Positions 34,586-43,438 of a stretch of DNA of 64,000 nt are shown here, piece by piece (position 1 is the stretch's first letter; each line of letters opens with the position of its first letter). This DNA comes from Algoriphagus aquaeductus (lineage in GTDB: Bacteria; Bacteroidota; Bacteroidia; Cytophagales; Cyclobacteriaceae), in the NCBI RefSeq assembly GCF_003253485.1, contig NZ_QKTX01000006.1, positions 203,167 to 267,166 on the forward strand, read 5' to 3'. The notes below the pieces were generated by a model. That model saw only the letters and a list, made by a program, of their open reading frames with translations, ran no database searches and was not told the origin of the DNA. A program made the position numbers and the translations under genes.

Positions 34586-35170
34586 TCAAACAGATGCGAC
34601 CAATTTCACGTCAAGTTTCACCTCGTCATAGATCATTCGATCGCCTAGGTTTTCGAAGAAGTTGCCTGAGCGGAATTTGATGTCATACTTGGTGCGGTCA
34701 AACGTGATTTGCCCGGTTGCGGTCATTTTTCCACCTGCCATGGTCACTTTCGCAGGAAAAGAAATCGGTTGGCTGATTCCTTTGATGGTCAACGTTCCCG
34801 AAATGGTGTAGTCAGTTCCGTTGCTGGACTTTGCTTCGGTGATTTTGAAGGTGGAGGTGTTGAATTTTTCCACGGAGAAGAAGTCATCAGACTTCAAGTG
34901 CTTGGTCAGATTGCCTTTGGAAGGCTCTTCCTTCAGGTCTTCCACGGTCAGGTTGACCATGTCCATGTCGAAGGAACCACCGGTGATTTTACCTCCTGCT
35001 ACATCGAGATTCGCGTTTTTGATGGGTACATAGCCCCAATGGGTGCCAGTGACTTTGGAAGCTTCCCAGCGAATTTGGCTTTCAGCTTTGTTGACGGTGG
35101 CAGGAGCAGGGTTTTCGGTCAGCGAAAAAACAGCTGCAAGACTGAGGATAAGCGTGGTAATCAATTTCAT
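34586..35170 (-). CDS. YceI family lipid-binding protein
   Basis: A 194-residue secreted lipocalin-like protein that binds polyisoprenoid or similar lipids in a beta-barrel. A Sec signal peptide precedes the mature start around residue 20. Family landmarks: SQIRWEASKVTGTHWGYVPI, GGSFDMDMVNLTV, HLKSDDFFSVEKFNTSTF, and GTLTIKGISQPISFPA. The length fits a single YceI domain. It stands alone, sharing a terminator with the convergent Fic gene. The lipid bound is unknown; some members relate to quinone or isoprenoid trafficking. Confidence 0.93.
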   Translation of the reverse strand: MKLITTLILSLAAVFSLTENPAPATVNKAESQIRWEASKVTGTHWGYVPIKNANLDVAGGKITGGSFDMDMVNLTVEDLKEEPSKGNLTKHLKSDDFFSVEKFNTSTFKITEAKSSNGTDYTISGTLTIKGISQPISFPAKVTMAGGKMTATGQITFDRTKYDIKFRSGNFFENLGDRMIYDEVKLDVKLVASV

Positions 35171-35314
35171 GTTGAGCGGATTTTGGTTGTTTAAAACGGT
35201 TCGAAGAAATACAAGCTATTAGACTATCCTTCTTTCAAATTGTTTAACGTTCCTCCAATCCTAGGTTCGCTGAATCTTACCAATGGTAAAAATTGAGGTT
35301 TTTTGGTTGGAAAA

Positions 35315-36742
35315 TCAGGATTTAGCCAAAAGCCCAAATTCTACCTTCCCATGTCCATCGGGAGTGGTGTAGAAAGGCCGCTTTTCGATCTCGTAGTTTT
35401 TATCCGAAGGTATACCCAAGGCATGATAAATGGTCTGGTGGATGCTGTCGATTTTAATTGGATTTTCGATGGTTTTACAGGGGCGTTCGTCGGCAGTTTT
35501 ACCAAAGATGTGGCCACGCTTGATTCCCCCTCCAAACATCAGGACCGAACAACCATCCGTGAAATGCCTGTGCATGCCGTAGTTTTTCATGTCTTCGATG
35601 ATATCCGGTACTTCCACCTGGTCTAAGACTTTGAGGTCGGGACGTCCTTCGGTCAGCATATCCCGACTGAATTCACTCGCGACGATGACCATCGTCCGGT
35701 CTAGCTTTCCACTTTGGTCCAAGTCTTTGATGAGCTGGGCGATGGGAGCATCGATCATTTTCTTCATATCCTTGAGTCGGGTATGTCCATTGTCATGGGT
35801 ATCCCAACCGAAAAAAGGTTCGTATTCGGTGGTCACCGTGATGTACCGTGCACCTTGGTCGACCAGCCTTTTTGCCAAGAGACAGCCCAGACCAAAACGT
35901 CCGGTGTTGTACTTGTCATAGCTTTCTTTCGGTTCCTGACTGAGGTCAAAGGCTTTGGCCTCGGGGGAATTGAGCAGCATGTAGGCCTGTTCCATGGATC
36001 GCTTCAGTGATTCCTTTTGGTAATCCGAGCCGAATTCTCCCATGGGACTTGCCGAAATCAGGTCATTGTAAAGTTGATTTCTACCCTCGAATCGATTGTA
36101 ATCCATTCCCACAGGAGGTCTCACCGCTTCCAATCCGGCAGAAGGGTCGGGAATCAGAAAAGGTCCAAACTCCGATCCTAAAAATCCGGCAGAATGGAAG
36201 GCTTTTAGTTCTTCCCCTTCACCGACTGTAAAGCGCTGTCCGATATTGATAAAGGGAGGGATGACCGGATTGAGTGGTCCTTTTTCCTTGGCTATCCAGC
36301 TTCCCAAATGCGGAACGACCACGGATTGTGGCGGTTCGTAGCAGGTGTGAAAATGGTATTGGTGGCGGGTATGCAGAATGTGTCCCAAGTCAGCCGCTTG
36401 ATAGGATCGGATCAAGGTGCCTTTGTCCATCACCGAGGCGATGTTTTCCAGTCCCTCGGAAAAGAAAATTCCATCCAATTTGGTGGGAATAGATGGGAAG
36501 GTACTCAACACTTCCTTTGCTTCCATTCCTTTACGGAAGGGAGTGTATTTTTTGGGGTCAAAGGTCTCGGTATGGGCCATGCCACCAGCCATGAAAAGTA
36601 AAATCACCGAGTCGGCGGTAGTCGGGATTTTACTTTCGCAGGAGGAAAGCAATCCTGCCAATGGCGCGCCCATACCCATAGTGGCAATGGCTGCAGCACT
36701 GGTTTTCTTGAGAAAGTCGCGTCGGGTTTGTAGGTATTTCAT
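35315..36742 (-). CDS. Tat-exported DUF1501 protein (sulfatase-like fold)
   Basis: A 475-residue DUF1501 protein of the alkaline phosphatase/sulfatase superfamily. The N-terminus TRRDFLKKTSAAA is a Tat signal. Landmarks: VILLFMAGGMAHTETFDPK, RSYQAADLGHILHTRHQYHF, GWDTHDNGHTRLKDMKKMID and TMVIVASEFSRD. Members of this family are nearly always encoded next to PSCyt/DUF1549-DUF1553 cytochromes, as here: the gene at 36795 is 52 bases upstream in the same direction. Activity has not been shown for the family as far as I know. A strong hairpin separates the two genes. Confidence 0.9.
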   Translation of the reverse strand: MKYLQTRRDFLKKTSAAAIATMGMGAPLAGLLSSCESKIPTTADSVILLFMAGGMAHTETFDPKKYTPFRKGMEAKEVLSTFPSIPTKLDGIFFSEGLENIASVMDKGTLIRSYQAADLGHILHTRHQYHFHTCYEPPQSVVVPHLGSWIAKEKGPLNPVIPPFINIGQRFTVGEGEELKAFHSAGFLGSEFGPFLIPDPSAGLEAVRPPVGMDYNRFEGRNQLYNDLISASPMGEFGSDYQKESLKRSMEQAYMLLNSPEAKAFDLSQEPKESYDKYNTGRFGLGCLLAKRLVDQGARYITVTTEYEPFFGWDTHDNGHTRLKDMKKMIDAPIAQLIKDLDQSGKLDRTMVIVASEFSRDMLTEGRPDLKVLDQVEVPDIIEDMKNYGMHRHFTDGCSVLMFGGGIKRGHIFGKTADERPCKTIENPIKIDSIHQTIYHALGIPSDKNYEIEKRPFYTTPDGHGKVEFGLLAKS

Positions 36743-36759
36743 GGCTAATGTTTATGGTT

Positions 36760-36783
36760 CCGGTGTGTGGGGACACACACCGG
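36760..36783. other. Perfect hairpin between the DUF1553 and DUF1501 genes
   Basis: CCGGTGTGTG (36760-36769) and CACACACCGG (36774-36783) form a 10-bp GC-rich stem with loop GGGA. It occupies most of the 52-base gap of an otherwise simple two-gene operon. There is no T run after it on the minus strand, so it is not a standard terminator; it could stabilise the upstream message or dampen downstream expression. Confidence 0.65.
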
Positions 36784-36794
36784 GGCGTCTTTTT

Positions 36795-39242
36795 TCAATA
36801 GATCAATTGGAATTCGGGTAAGAGGAAGACTGCCCAAAGTAAATCTTGGACGGCTGCCGGATTAGGCTTGGGGCCAAGTGCTTTTTTAGCCACTTCCAGT
36901 TCCTTGGGACTGGGTTTTCGGAGCAGGGCTTTGGCGTACAGGTTCTCAGTTAAGACCATGGGATCTGAAAATGTAGAGGCCCATTTTTCTCCTCCTTTAA
37001 CCAAAGCCTTGTTGAGTTTCTCTCCATTGCTGAGTTCCAGGGCTTGCAATAAACTCGCCTGAGAATCCCGGCTGGTGGAAACAATTTCCCGGTTGGGACG
37101 ACCGAGTGCTTTTAGAAATTCATTGTTGGCCACTAAAGAAGCTCTGGCAAAACTCAGATTGGTCTTCGCTTCGGGGATCAGCTGATAGGGGCGGAATTTG
37201 ACTTCAACCGAGTCAAAGAGCGGTGCTGAAATTTCCGCCACCGCATCTGCAAATTGCTCTGCCGTGATGCGCCGACGGATGACTCCTTGGAATTTGAAAT
37301 CCTCAGCCAGGAGTTTTTCGGCGGAAGGGACTGTCACGGACGGACTTTGGTAGATTTTTGAAGTAGTAATCTGATAGATCAGACGCTTGAGGTCATAGCC
37401 ATTTTCCACGAAATCCACAGCCAACCAATCCAGCAAATCCTGACTCCAAGGCGCATTGTCCATTTCATCCACGGGTTCTACCATGCCTCGTCCCATGAGC
37501 TGTTTCCAGATGCGGTTGACTACCGTACGGTACATCCTTCCGTTGGCAGGTTGGACGAGTTGGTCTGCGAGTTGGCGGAGCTTCTCGGCTTTGGTGGCCA
37601 GCGAGTCAATCGCGCCGAGTTCCTCCCAGAGGATTTTGGTTTGGGCTAGTTTGCCGGTGGGTTGCTCGCAGCGGCTTACTTCCAAGGTGGAGTCGGCAAA
37701 AATATTGGCAAAGGCATAGGCTTGCTCCAGTTTCCAGTCACTGATAAAGCTGTCGTGGCAGGAGGCACATTTCAGATTTAATCCAAGGAGAACTTGCCCG
37801 ACATTTTGAGCCGCTTGCATCTCGGTGCGCTGGGAAGCATTGACGGTCCCTCTCCAGCGGATGCCTTCGATGAAGCCTTTGGATTTTTCATTGGGGTTGA
37901 GCAGTTCTTTGGCGAATTGATCATAGGGCTTATTGTCCCGAATCGAAGTGTATAACCAATCTGTGATGGCAAATCGACCCCGAGTAATATAGCCCGTTCC
38001 GGTATAGTCATTTCGCAGCGCATCATTCCAGAACGTCAGCCAATGCTGGGCAAAATCATCTTTGCGGTCAAGCAGTTTTTGAATCCAGATTTCCCTCTTT
38101 TGGGGATTGGTGTCTTCCTGAAAAGCTGCCAATTCCTCTGGAGACGGCAAAAGTCCGATAATATCGAGGTATACCCTGCGAAGAAACGTTCGGTCATCGA
38201 CTGGTTTGCTCCATTTGAGTTGATGTTGTTGGAAATACTGATCCACCCATCGATCAATTGGATTTTCTAAACCCGGGTCGGCTGGAGGTAGATCTGGTTT
38301 CCGGGGTGCCAAAGCCGCTACGCGATACACGGACTGCTGAGCGACTCCATCGGGCCAAGGAGCCCCTTTTTCGATCCAAAGGGTAAGCAGTTGAATTTCC
38401 TCTTTGCTGAGGAGTTTGCCCTTTTCGGGCATCACGTCTTTGTGGTTTTTGGAAAGGGAAATGCGGCGGATTAATTCGCTTTGACCGGGGTTTCCCGGTA
38501 CGATGATGGGTCCGTTTTCCCCTCCGGCAAAGACAAATTCCTTTTCATCCAATCGCAGCTCGCCCTCGATTTTGGCCCCTGAGTGGCACTTGTAGCAGTT
38601 GTGGGCGAGGACTGAGCGCACATTGGTCACGAGTTGGATTTCTTTTTCGGGAGAAAGCTCGGAGGCAAAGGAAGCTAAGTCCACGGTCAGAGATGGTGGC
38701 GCTTCTTGATCTGAATTTTGGGGTAAAACCTCTGTTAAGTAATCTTCTCCATGCGTCAGTGAAGCTCCGAAGTGCCCGGCCACACCGATTCCAATGCTGG
38801 TGAGAAACAGGATCAATCGATAGGTTTTAATCGAAGAAGTGGAGGGGTTGAGTTCGCTTTTGCGAAGCAAGACCAACAGGAAAACGCTTAGTCCTGCACT
38901 GGCCAGGCCTAGGATTCGATGAAGATCTAAAGTGCTTCCCGTGATTCCCTCATTTTCGGCTAACAACCAACCCATTCCGGCTGAAAAAACTGCGGAGATG
39001 GCTCCCAAAACGACCAAAAACCGGATGCCCGACCGAAAGGAATGCCGAAAATTTCTCAAAGTAAAAAGCTCCATCACGGCAGCCACCAAAAGCAAGGCAA
39101 TCGGAAAGTGAACGAGCATCGGATGAAGTCTGCCGAAAAGCTGGCTCAGCCAAAAGCCACTTTCCAGAAGTGAAAACCCCATTCCGAGGACTGGATGAAA
39201 TGGGAATAAAGTGACTTGGTCATGGAGCAAAGAAGAAATCAT
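36795..39242 (-). CDS. PSCyt1-DUF1549-DUF1553 cytochrome with N-terminal membrane domain
   Basis: An 815-residue membrane-bound protein. Residues about 38-160 form several membrane helices of a DUF2231-like domain (PMLVHFPIALLLVAAVMELF). A planctomycete-type cytochrome c domain follows with heme motif CYKCH (216-220) and the RRISLSKNHKDVMPEKGKLLS segment holding a Met ligand. DUF1549 (about 325-530) begins DRWVDQYFQQH and contains CASCHDSF, a second CxxCH. DUF1553 completes the protein (about 580-815). It starts the two-gene operon with DUF1501. These pairs are linked to degradation of complex polysaccharides in Planctomycetes and Bacteroidota; the reaction is unknown. Confidence 0.9.
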   Translation of the reverse strand: MISSLLHDQVTLFPFHPVLGMGFSLLESGFWLSQLFGRLHPMLVHFPIALLLVAAVMELFTLRNFRHSFRSGIRFLVVLGAISAVFSAGMGWLLAENEGITGSTLDLHRILGLASAGLSVFLLVLLRKSELNPSTSSIKTYRLILFLTSIGIGVAGHFGASLTHGEDYLTEVLPQNSDQEAPPSLTVDLASFASELSPEKEIQLVTNVRSVLAHNCYKCHSGAKIEGELRLDEKEFVFAGGENGPIIVPGNPGQSELIRRISLSKNHKDVMPEKGKLLSKEEIQLLTLWIEKGAPWPDGVAQQSVYRVAALAPRKPDLPPADPGLENPIDRWVDQYFQQHQLKWSKPVDDRTFLRRVYLDIIGLLPSPEELAAFQEDTNPQKREIWIQKLLDRKDDFAQHWLTFWNDALRNDYTGTGYITRGRFAITDWLYTSIRDNKPYDQFAKELLNPNEKSKGFIEGIRWRGTVNASQRTEMQAAQNVGQVLLGLNLKCASCHDSFISDWKLEQAYAFANIFADSTLEVSRCEQPTGKLAQTKILWEELGAIDSLATKAEKLRQLADQLVQPANGRMYRTVVNRIWKQLMGRGMVEPVDEMDNAPWSQDLLDWLAVDFVENGYDLKRLIYQITTSKIYQSPSVTVPSAEKLLAEDFKFQGVIRRRITAEQFADAVAEISAPLFDSVEVKFRPYQLIPEAKTNLSFARASLVANNEFLKALGRPNREIVSTSRDSQASLLQALELSNGEKLNKALVKGGEKWASTFSDPMVLTENLYAKALLRKPSPKELEVAKKALGPKPNPAAVQDLLWAVFLLPEFQLIY

Positions 39243-39392
39243 GGAATGAGGTTAAGCTCGAAAAATATAAGGCTTTCGAATCTAAAAACAGTCCTTTACT
39301 TGGTGAAAAAACTGATTGTCAATTTTTTGTTTGGAAGTCGAGTAGCGAAAATAAATGACTTTTCGTCTTGCCAATAACTAAATAGATATCCT

Positions 39393-40319
39393 ATGCGCAA
39401 GTTTTTGATTTTTCCCGTTGTTCTTTTTCTGATTACTGGATGCCTTGAAAAAAATGAATACACCTCCCTCCTTGGAACCGATCCCCTTACCCAAAACGGA
39501 GAAGTTTTTATCGCTGAAGATGGGGAAGAATATTGGATGGGCTGCGAGAATTCGTATTGTTACGGGTTTTCCGGTGGGGTTCCGGAAAGCCTGAAAACGC
39601 TCCAAAACCTTACCATTCCCAATGACCTTCCGGCCTCGTTTGATCTTTCCAATTTTCTACCGGAAGTAGGCAATCAAGGAAGATTGGGGTCTTGTACCGC
39701 TTGGGCTACGACCTACTATGGCAGAAGTCTGCTCCATAATATCGGGCAAAATTCCTCCCGTTCTCAGGGAGTCACTTTGAGCCCATCCTTCATTTATAAT
39801 CAGATCACAAAAGGCCAATGCAAAGGGACTTCGATTATCCGATCGCTTCAGCTTTTGGTGGATCAAGGAGCCAGCGAGTGGGAGGTTTTTCCGTACCAAT
39901 CCACAGGATGCAATCTGCAACCAACAGCTGCACAGCGTGAAAATGCCAGCAATTTCAAAATGAAGGATTATTTGATTTTGTCAGGAGAAAATATGGTCGC
40001 TGAGGTTAAGACCCTTTTGACACAAGGAAAACCGATTGTGGTGGCGATGGGCTTGGATCCGGAGTTTGGGAAAAAGGATGCCTTGGGACTGAGTGCTTAT
40101 CGTCCACATCAGGTCAAAAAGGACCAGATATATGGGTCTCATGCGATGCTGGTAGTTGGCTATTCGGATCAATTTAAAGCTTTCAAACTAGTGAACTCTT
40201 GGGGAGAAGGCTGGGGAGATCAGGGCTTTGTTTGGGTGGATTATGCAGCTTTTGAAAATGTTTTTGATCTTCAAAATCCCTTCCGGGTCTTGTGTCAAGC
40301 TTTGGTCGTGATGAATTGA
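39393..40319 (+). CDS. Papain-like (C1) cysteine protease lipoprotein
   Basis: A 308-residue lipoprotein with signal peptide ending LITGC (Cys17). The catalytic residues of a C1A peptidase are all present: Cys101 in NQGRLGSCTAWAT (preceded by the oxyanion-hole Gln), His250 in YGSHAMLVVGY and Asn268 in LVNSWGEGWGDQG. There is no long inhibitory propeptide; only about 75 residues precede the Gln. Papain-type peptidases are uncommon in bacteria but occur in Bacteroidota as surface proteins. It is monocistronic with a strong terminator. Probable role: extracellular protein cleavage at the cell surface. Confidence 0.88.
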   Translation: MRKFLIFPVVLFLITGCLEKNEYTSLLGTDPLTQNGEVFIAEDGEEYWMGCENSYCYGFSGGVPESLKTLQNLTIPNDLPASFDLSNFLPEVGNQGRLGSCTAWATTYYGRSLLHNIGQNSSRSQGVTLSPSFIYNQITKGQCKGTSIIRSLQLLVDQGASEWEVFPYQSTGCNLQPTAAQRENASNFKMKDYLILSGENMVAEVKTLLTQGKPIVVAMGLDPEFGKKDALGLSAYRPHQVKKDQIYGSHAMLVVGYSDQFKAFKLVNSWGEGWGDQGFVWVDYAAFENVFDLQNPFRVLCQALVVMN

Positions 40320-40329
40320 TTGCAAAATA

Positions 40330-40358
40330 AAAGCCCCGAACTTGCGATTCGGGGCTTT
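40330..40358. terminator. Terminator between the papain-like and sugar dehydrogenase genes
   Basis: AAAGCCCCGAA (40330-40340) pairs perfectly with TTCGGGGCTTT (40348-40358), 11-bp stem, seven-base loop. It lies between two converging genes and has A/T-rich stem bases on both sides, so it can serve both. Confidence 0.9.
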
Positions 40359-40377
40359 CTAAGGTGATTAAAAACGT

Positions 40378-43188
40378 TTACTCTTCAGCTTTATTCTTAA
40401 ACTCGATCTCGTTGATGCCCATCAATACCTGCTCAGGTTTTGCCTCTGGATTTTTGAAGATAAAATAGAGATCCTGAACGCCCGAAGTAGGTTTAATTTT
40501 AACCTGGGCTCGATTGGAGTTCATTCGCATCCAATCCTGCATACTCACTCCCTGAGGTGGTCTGAATCCTCCGCCTTCTTTTCTGCCAATCTTTTCAGAG
40601 GTTCCGAGAATTTCTCCAGTCGGAGAACCCAAACGAATTTCAACAATTCCTCCAAGAGCTCCATTTCGTTGATTGATCGCTGCCAACACATCAATCTGCT
40701 GAATTCCTGTAAGGTCGATGCCTTTCAGTGCAAACTGTGAATTGTCACCGGCCATCATGAAGCTCACCCTGGGAGTGGTCAGCAGCTGAACGCCTTTTCG
40801 ATCTACCGATGTCTGAGGATCGACAAACGGACTTCTCAATGCCACGAAATCCACTCCATTCAATGAACCGATGGAGTTTCCGCCTTTGTCAGAATAGGAG
40901 GCTCTCAGCAAGAAACTGCCCTGCCCATTTTCTCCTTCAGGAATCACCGCATCCAATTTTCCGCGCAATGGAAGCGAAGCAATATTGGCCTGCACATCGT
41001 CCATGGCCAGGATGTAATCCACCATTCTCTTGGCGTCTGCTTCGCTGAGAGAAGGGTGCGCACTCATCGCATGGTCACCCCAAACTCCAGCTCCTCCTTT
41101 GATAATTTTGCCCACGAGGTATTTGGAATTTTCCTCAGAGTTAGGATACTTTTCGGCTACTGCCTGATAGCTAGGGCCGATGGATTTTTCGGTGTATTGG
41201 TGGCAGGATTTACAGTCGCTCTGTTCGATCAGATTTTTGCCTAGATTCAAAATAGCAGCACTTTCCACCCCACTCTGCTTGGAAGCGACCTCGATCGGAT
41301 CAAAACCTGCAGGCACATAGTCAAAGGTGACCGCCACTTCTTCCGGCTTGATTTTGCCATCAGCGGAACCACCGTCTTCTTGATCACTTACTGAGATGCT
41401 GTAGGCCAGTTCCTTGTCTCCAAACCAGAAGCTGCGGTTGAGTCCTCCGAAGTCGATGCTGACCACCGGAGGCTCATTGCCTGAGGTTACTTCCAGAGAA
41501 GCCGAATTAGTTTCGCCTTTGGTATCGGTGACGGTCAGGGTGACTTGGTAGGTTCCTGCCTCAGCGAACGTGAAGCTTGGATTGGCCTCGGTCAAGGTTT
41601 GATTGAAACCGGAACCGTTGGTTATTTTCCACTCGTATTTCAGCTTGCCTTGATCGTAATCGTCAAAGTCATTTGTGCCTTCGGAAGAGAAATTGACCGT
41701 CAAAGGCGTAGCTCCGGCTGTTTTGTCTGCCACTGCACTGACATTTGGCTTACGATTGCCTCGGTTGTACTGGATTTTGATCAATCGGGAATTGGCATTG
41801 CCCCGGAACCAAGCTGAACCATATTCCAGGATGTACAAAGAGCCGTCCGGTCCGAAGTCCATGTCAATCGCCGAGCTGAAAGTTTCCGCTGGCAGGAATC
41901 GCTCCATGCTTTGGTAATCCCCGTTTTCATCCATGGTGACTGCAAAAATCCACCCTCGCATAAAGTCCACAATCAGCCATTTGCCTTCGTAGTAGGCTGG
42001 GAACACATAAGGCGCGTCTTTTTTGAAATCAGCTTTCCTAAACACCGGTCCTCCCGTGGCGCTTCTACCTGAGCTTCCCAATTCCGGAAATTTCTCAGAA
42101 GCACCGTACGGATAGTAAATCATTGCAGGTACAACCGGAGTCGGAAGCTCGCGCAAACCGGTATTGTTCACCGATTCGTTGACCGGATTGTTGACATCAT
42201 AAGGTGCCCCATAGGTGCTGTCCGCATGGTTGTGCCGGTTGTAAGGGAAATTATCCCCGATGAAGTACGGCCAACCGAAAAATCCTGGGCCTTTGGCTTG
42301 GTTGAATTCATCGTATCCTCTCGGACCCCAAATGGAATCCACAGATGCATCCGGTCCCACTTCACCCCAATAGAGGTAGCCTGTCTTACTGTCCAGGGTT
42401 GGTCTCCAAGGGTTTCGATGGCCCATGGTATAGATTTCCGGACGGGTCTTTTCTGTTCCCTCAGGGAAAAGATTTCCTTTAGGGATCGTATAAGAACCGT
42501 CATCCTCCGGATGGATTCTCAGGATTTTTCCTCTCAGGTCATTGGTATTTCCCGGAGCTCGCTGATCATCGGAGTTTTCCATTCCTGGTCTTTCGTCAAG
42601 ATTGGAAGTGCCTTCACGCGGGTTGACGGTATTGTTTCCCACGGTCAAGTACAGGTTTCCTTCTGCGTCAAAGACCATCCCACCACCGGTGTGGCAGCAT
42701 TCTTCCCTCTGAGTAGGTACTTCGAGCATGATTTTTTTGGAGGATTCCACCAGTTCGTTTCCTTTTAGTTCCCATCGGGCAAGGACGTGCTTGGAATCTG
42801 TCGGATCTGCATAGTACATGTAGATCCAGTTGTTTTTGGCATAGTCCGGGTGGGCGATTACTCCCATGAGGCCTTCTTCTGCCTCTCTTACGACTCCCGC
42901 TTTGTTGGTGTATTTGGTGTTGACTGGGATGGTAGCGACCAAAGTGACTTCTCCGGTGTTTTCATCCAGGATTTTCACTCCTCCTTTTCGTTCTACAAAA
43001 AGCACGCGATTGCCGGGCAAAAAGGTCATTTCCATCGGTTCGTCCATGCCTTCAGCGAGGACGACTTTGGTGAAGCGGTTGTCTTCGGGTTTGATGTTGG
43101 GATCGTCTGAAGGGTCGGATTTGCAGGCAAAAACTGCCAATCCCAACAGCAAGGCCCAAATAGATCTCAAGGGTAAATTGTTTCGCAT
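40378..43188 (-). CDS. PQQ-type sugar dehydrogenase with PKD, cytochrome c and CBM6-like domains
   Basis: A 936-residue multidomain lipoprotein; I start at 43188, giving the signal MRNNLPLRSIWALLLGLAVFAC. Residues about 30-480 are a glucose/sorbosone dehydrogenase propeller (GLMGVIAHPDYAKNNWIYMYY, GGGMVFDAEGNLYLTVGNNT, TMGHRNPWRPTLDSKTG). A PKD domain follows (about 485-575), then a cytochrome c domain with CKSCH (659-663) and Met in HAMSAHPSL. The C-terminal about 150 residues look like a CBM6-type binding module. Oxidation of sugar and transfer to heme within one chain is implied. This PKD-cytochrome fusion is common in Bacteroidota. Cofactor (PQQ) is inferred from family. Confidence 0.87.
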   Translation of the reverse strand: MRNNLPLRSIWALLLGLAVFACKSDPSDDPNIKPEDNRFTKVVLAEGMDEPMEMTFLPGNRVLFVERKGGVKILDENTGEVTLVATIPVNTKYTNKAGVVREAEEGLMGVIAHPDYAKNNWIYMYYADPTDSKHVLARWELKGNELVESSKKIMLEVPTQREECCHTGGGMVFDAEGNLYLTVGNNTVNPREGTSNLDERPGMENSDDQRAPGNTNDLRGKILRIHPEDDGSYTIPKGNLFPEGTEKTRPEIYTMGHRNPWRPTLDSKTGYLYWGEVGPDASVDSIWGPRGYDEFNQAKGPGFFGWPYFIGDNFPYNRHNHADSTYGAPYDVNNPVNESVNNTGLRELPTPVVPAMIYYPYGASEKFPELGSSGRSATGGPVFRKADFKKDAPYVFPAYYEGKWLIVDFMRGWIFAVTMDENGDYQSMERFLPAETFSSAIDMDFGPDGSLYILEYGSAWFRGNANSRLIKIQYNRGNRKPNVSAVADKTAGATPLTVNFSSEGTNDFDDYDQGKLKYEWKITNGSGFNQTLTEANPSFTFAEAGTYQVTLTVTDTKGETNSASLEVTSGNEPPVVSIDFGGLNRSFWFGDKELAYSISVSDQEDGGSADGKIKPEEVAVTFDYVPAGFDPIEVASKQSGVESAAILNLGKNLIEQSDCKSCHQYTEKSIGPSYQAVAEKYPNSEENSKYLVGKIIKGGAGVWGDHAMSAHPSLSEADAKRMVDYILAMDDVQANIASLPLRGKLDAVIPEGENGQGSFLLRASYSDKGGNSIGSLNGVDFVALRSPFVDPQTSVDRKGVQLLTTPRVSFMMAGDNSQFALKGIDLTGIQQIDVLAAINQRNGALGGIVEIRLGSPTGEILGTSEKIGRKEGGGFRPPQGVSMQDWMRMNSNRAQVKIKPTSGVQDLYFIFKNPEAKPEQVLMGINEIEFKNKAEE

Positions 43189-43438
43189 AGGTTTCGGATC
43201 AATGGATAGGTTTTCTATTGTCTCAATGTTGGACAAAAGATGCCGAACTACCAAACGCTCTTGCTGTTTCGGTAAATTTTGGGGATGAGCGATCGATGGA
43301 ACTGATTGATTATTTGGAGTAAAACCACTTTTTCGAAAGAAAGTCCAGAATGGAGCTTGAAAGAAAAATAACCATTGGTCAAAATCTTTTTCAGGACAAT
43401 TTTCCTTTTTCTATTTTTTCAAAAAAGTAGTTCCAGAT

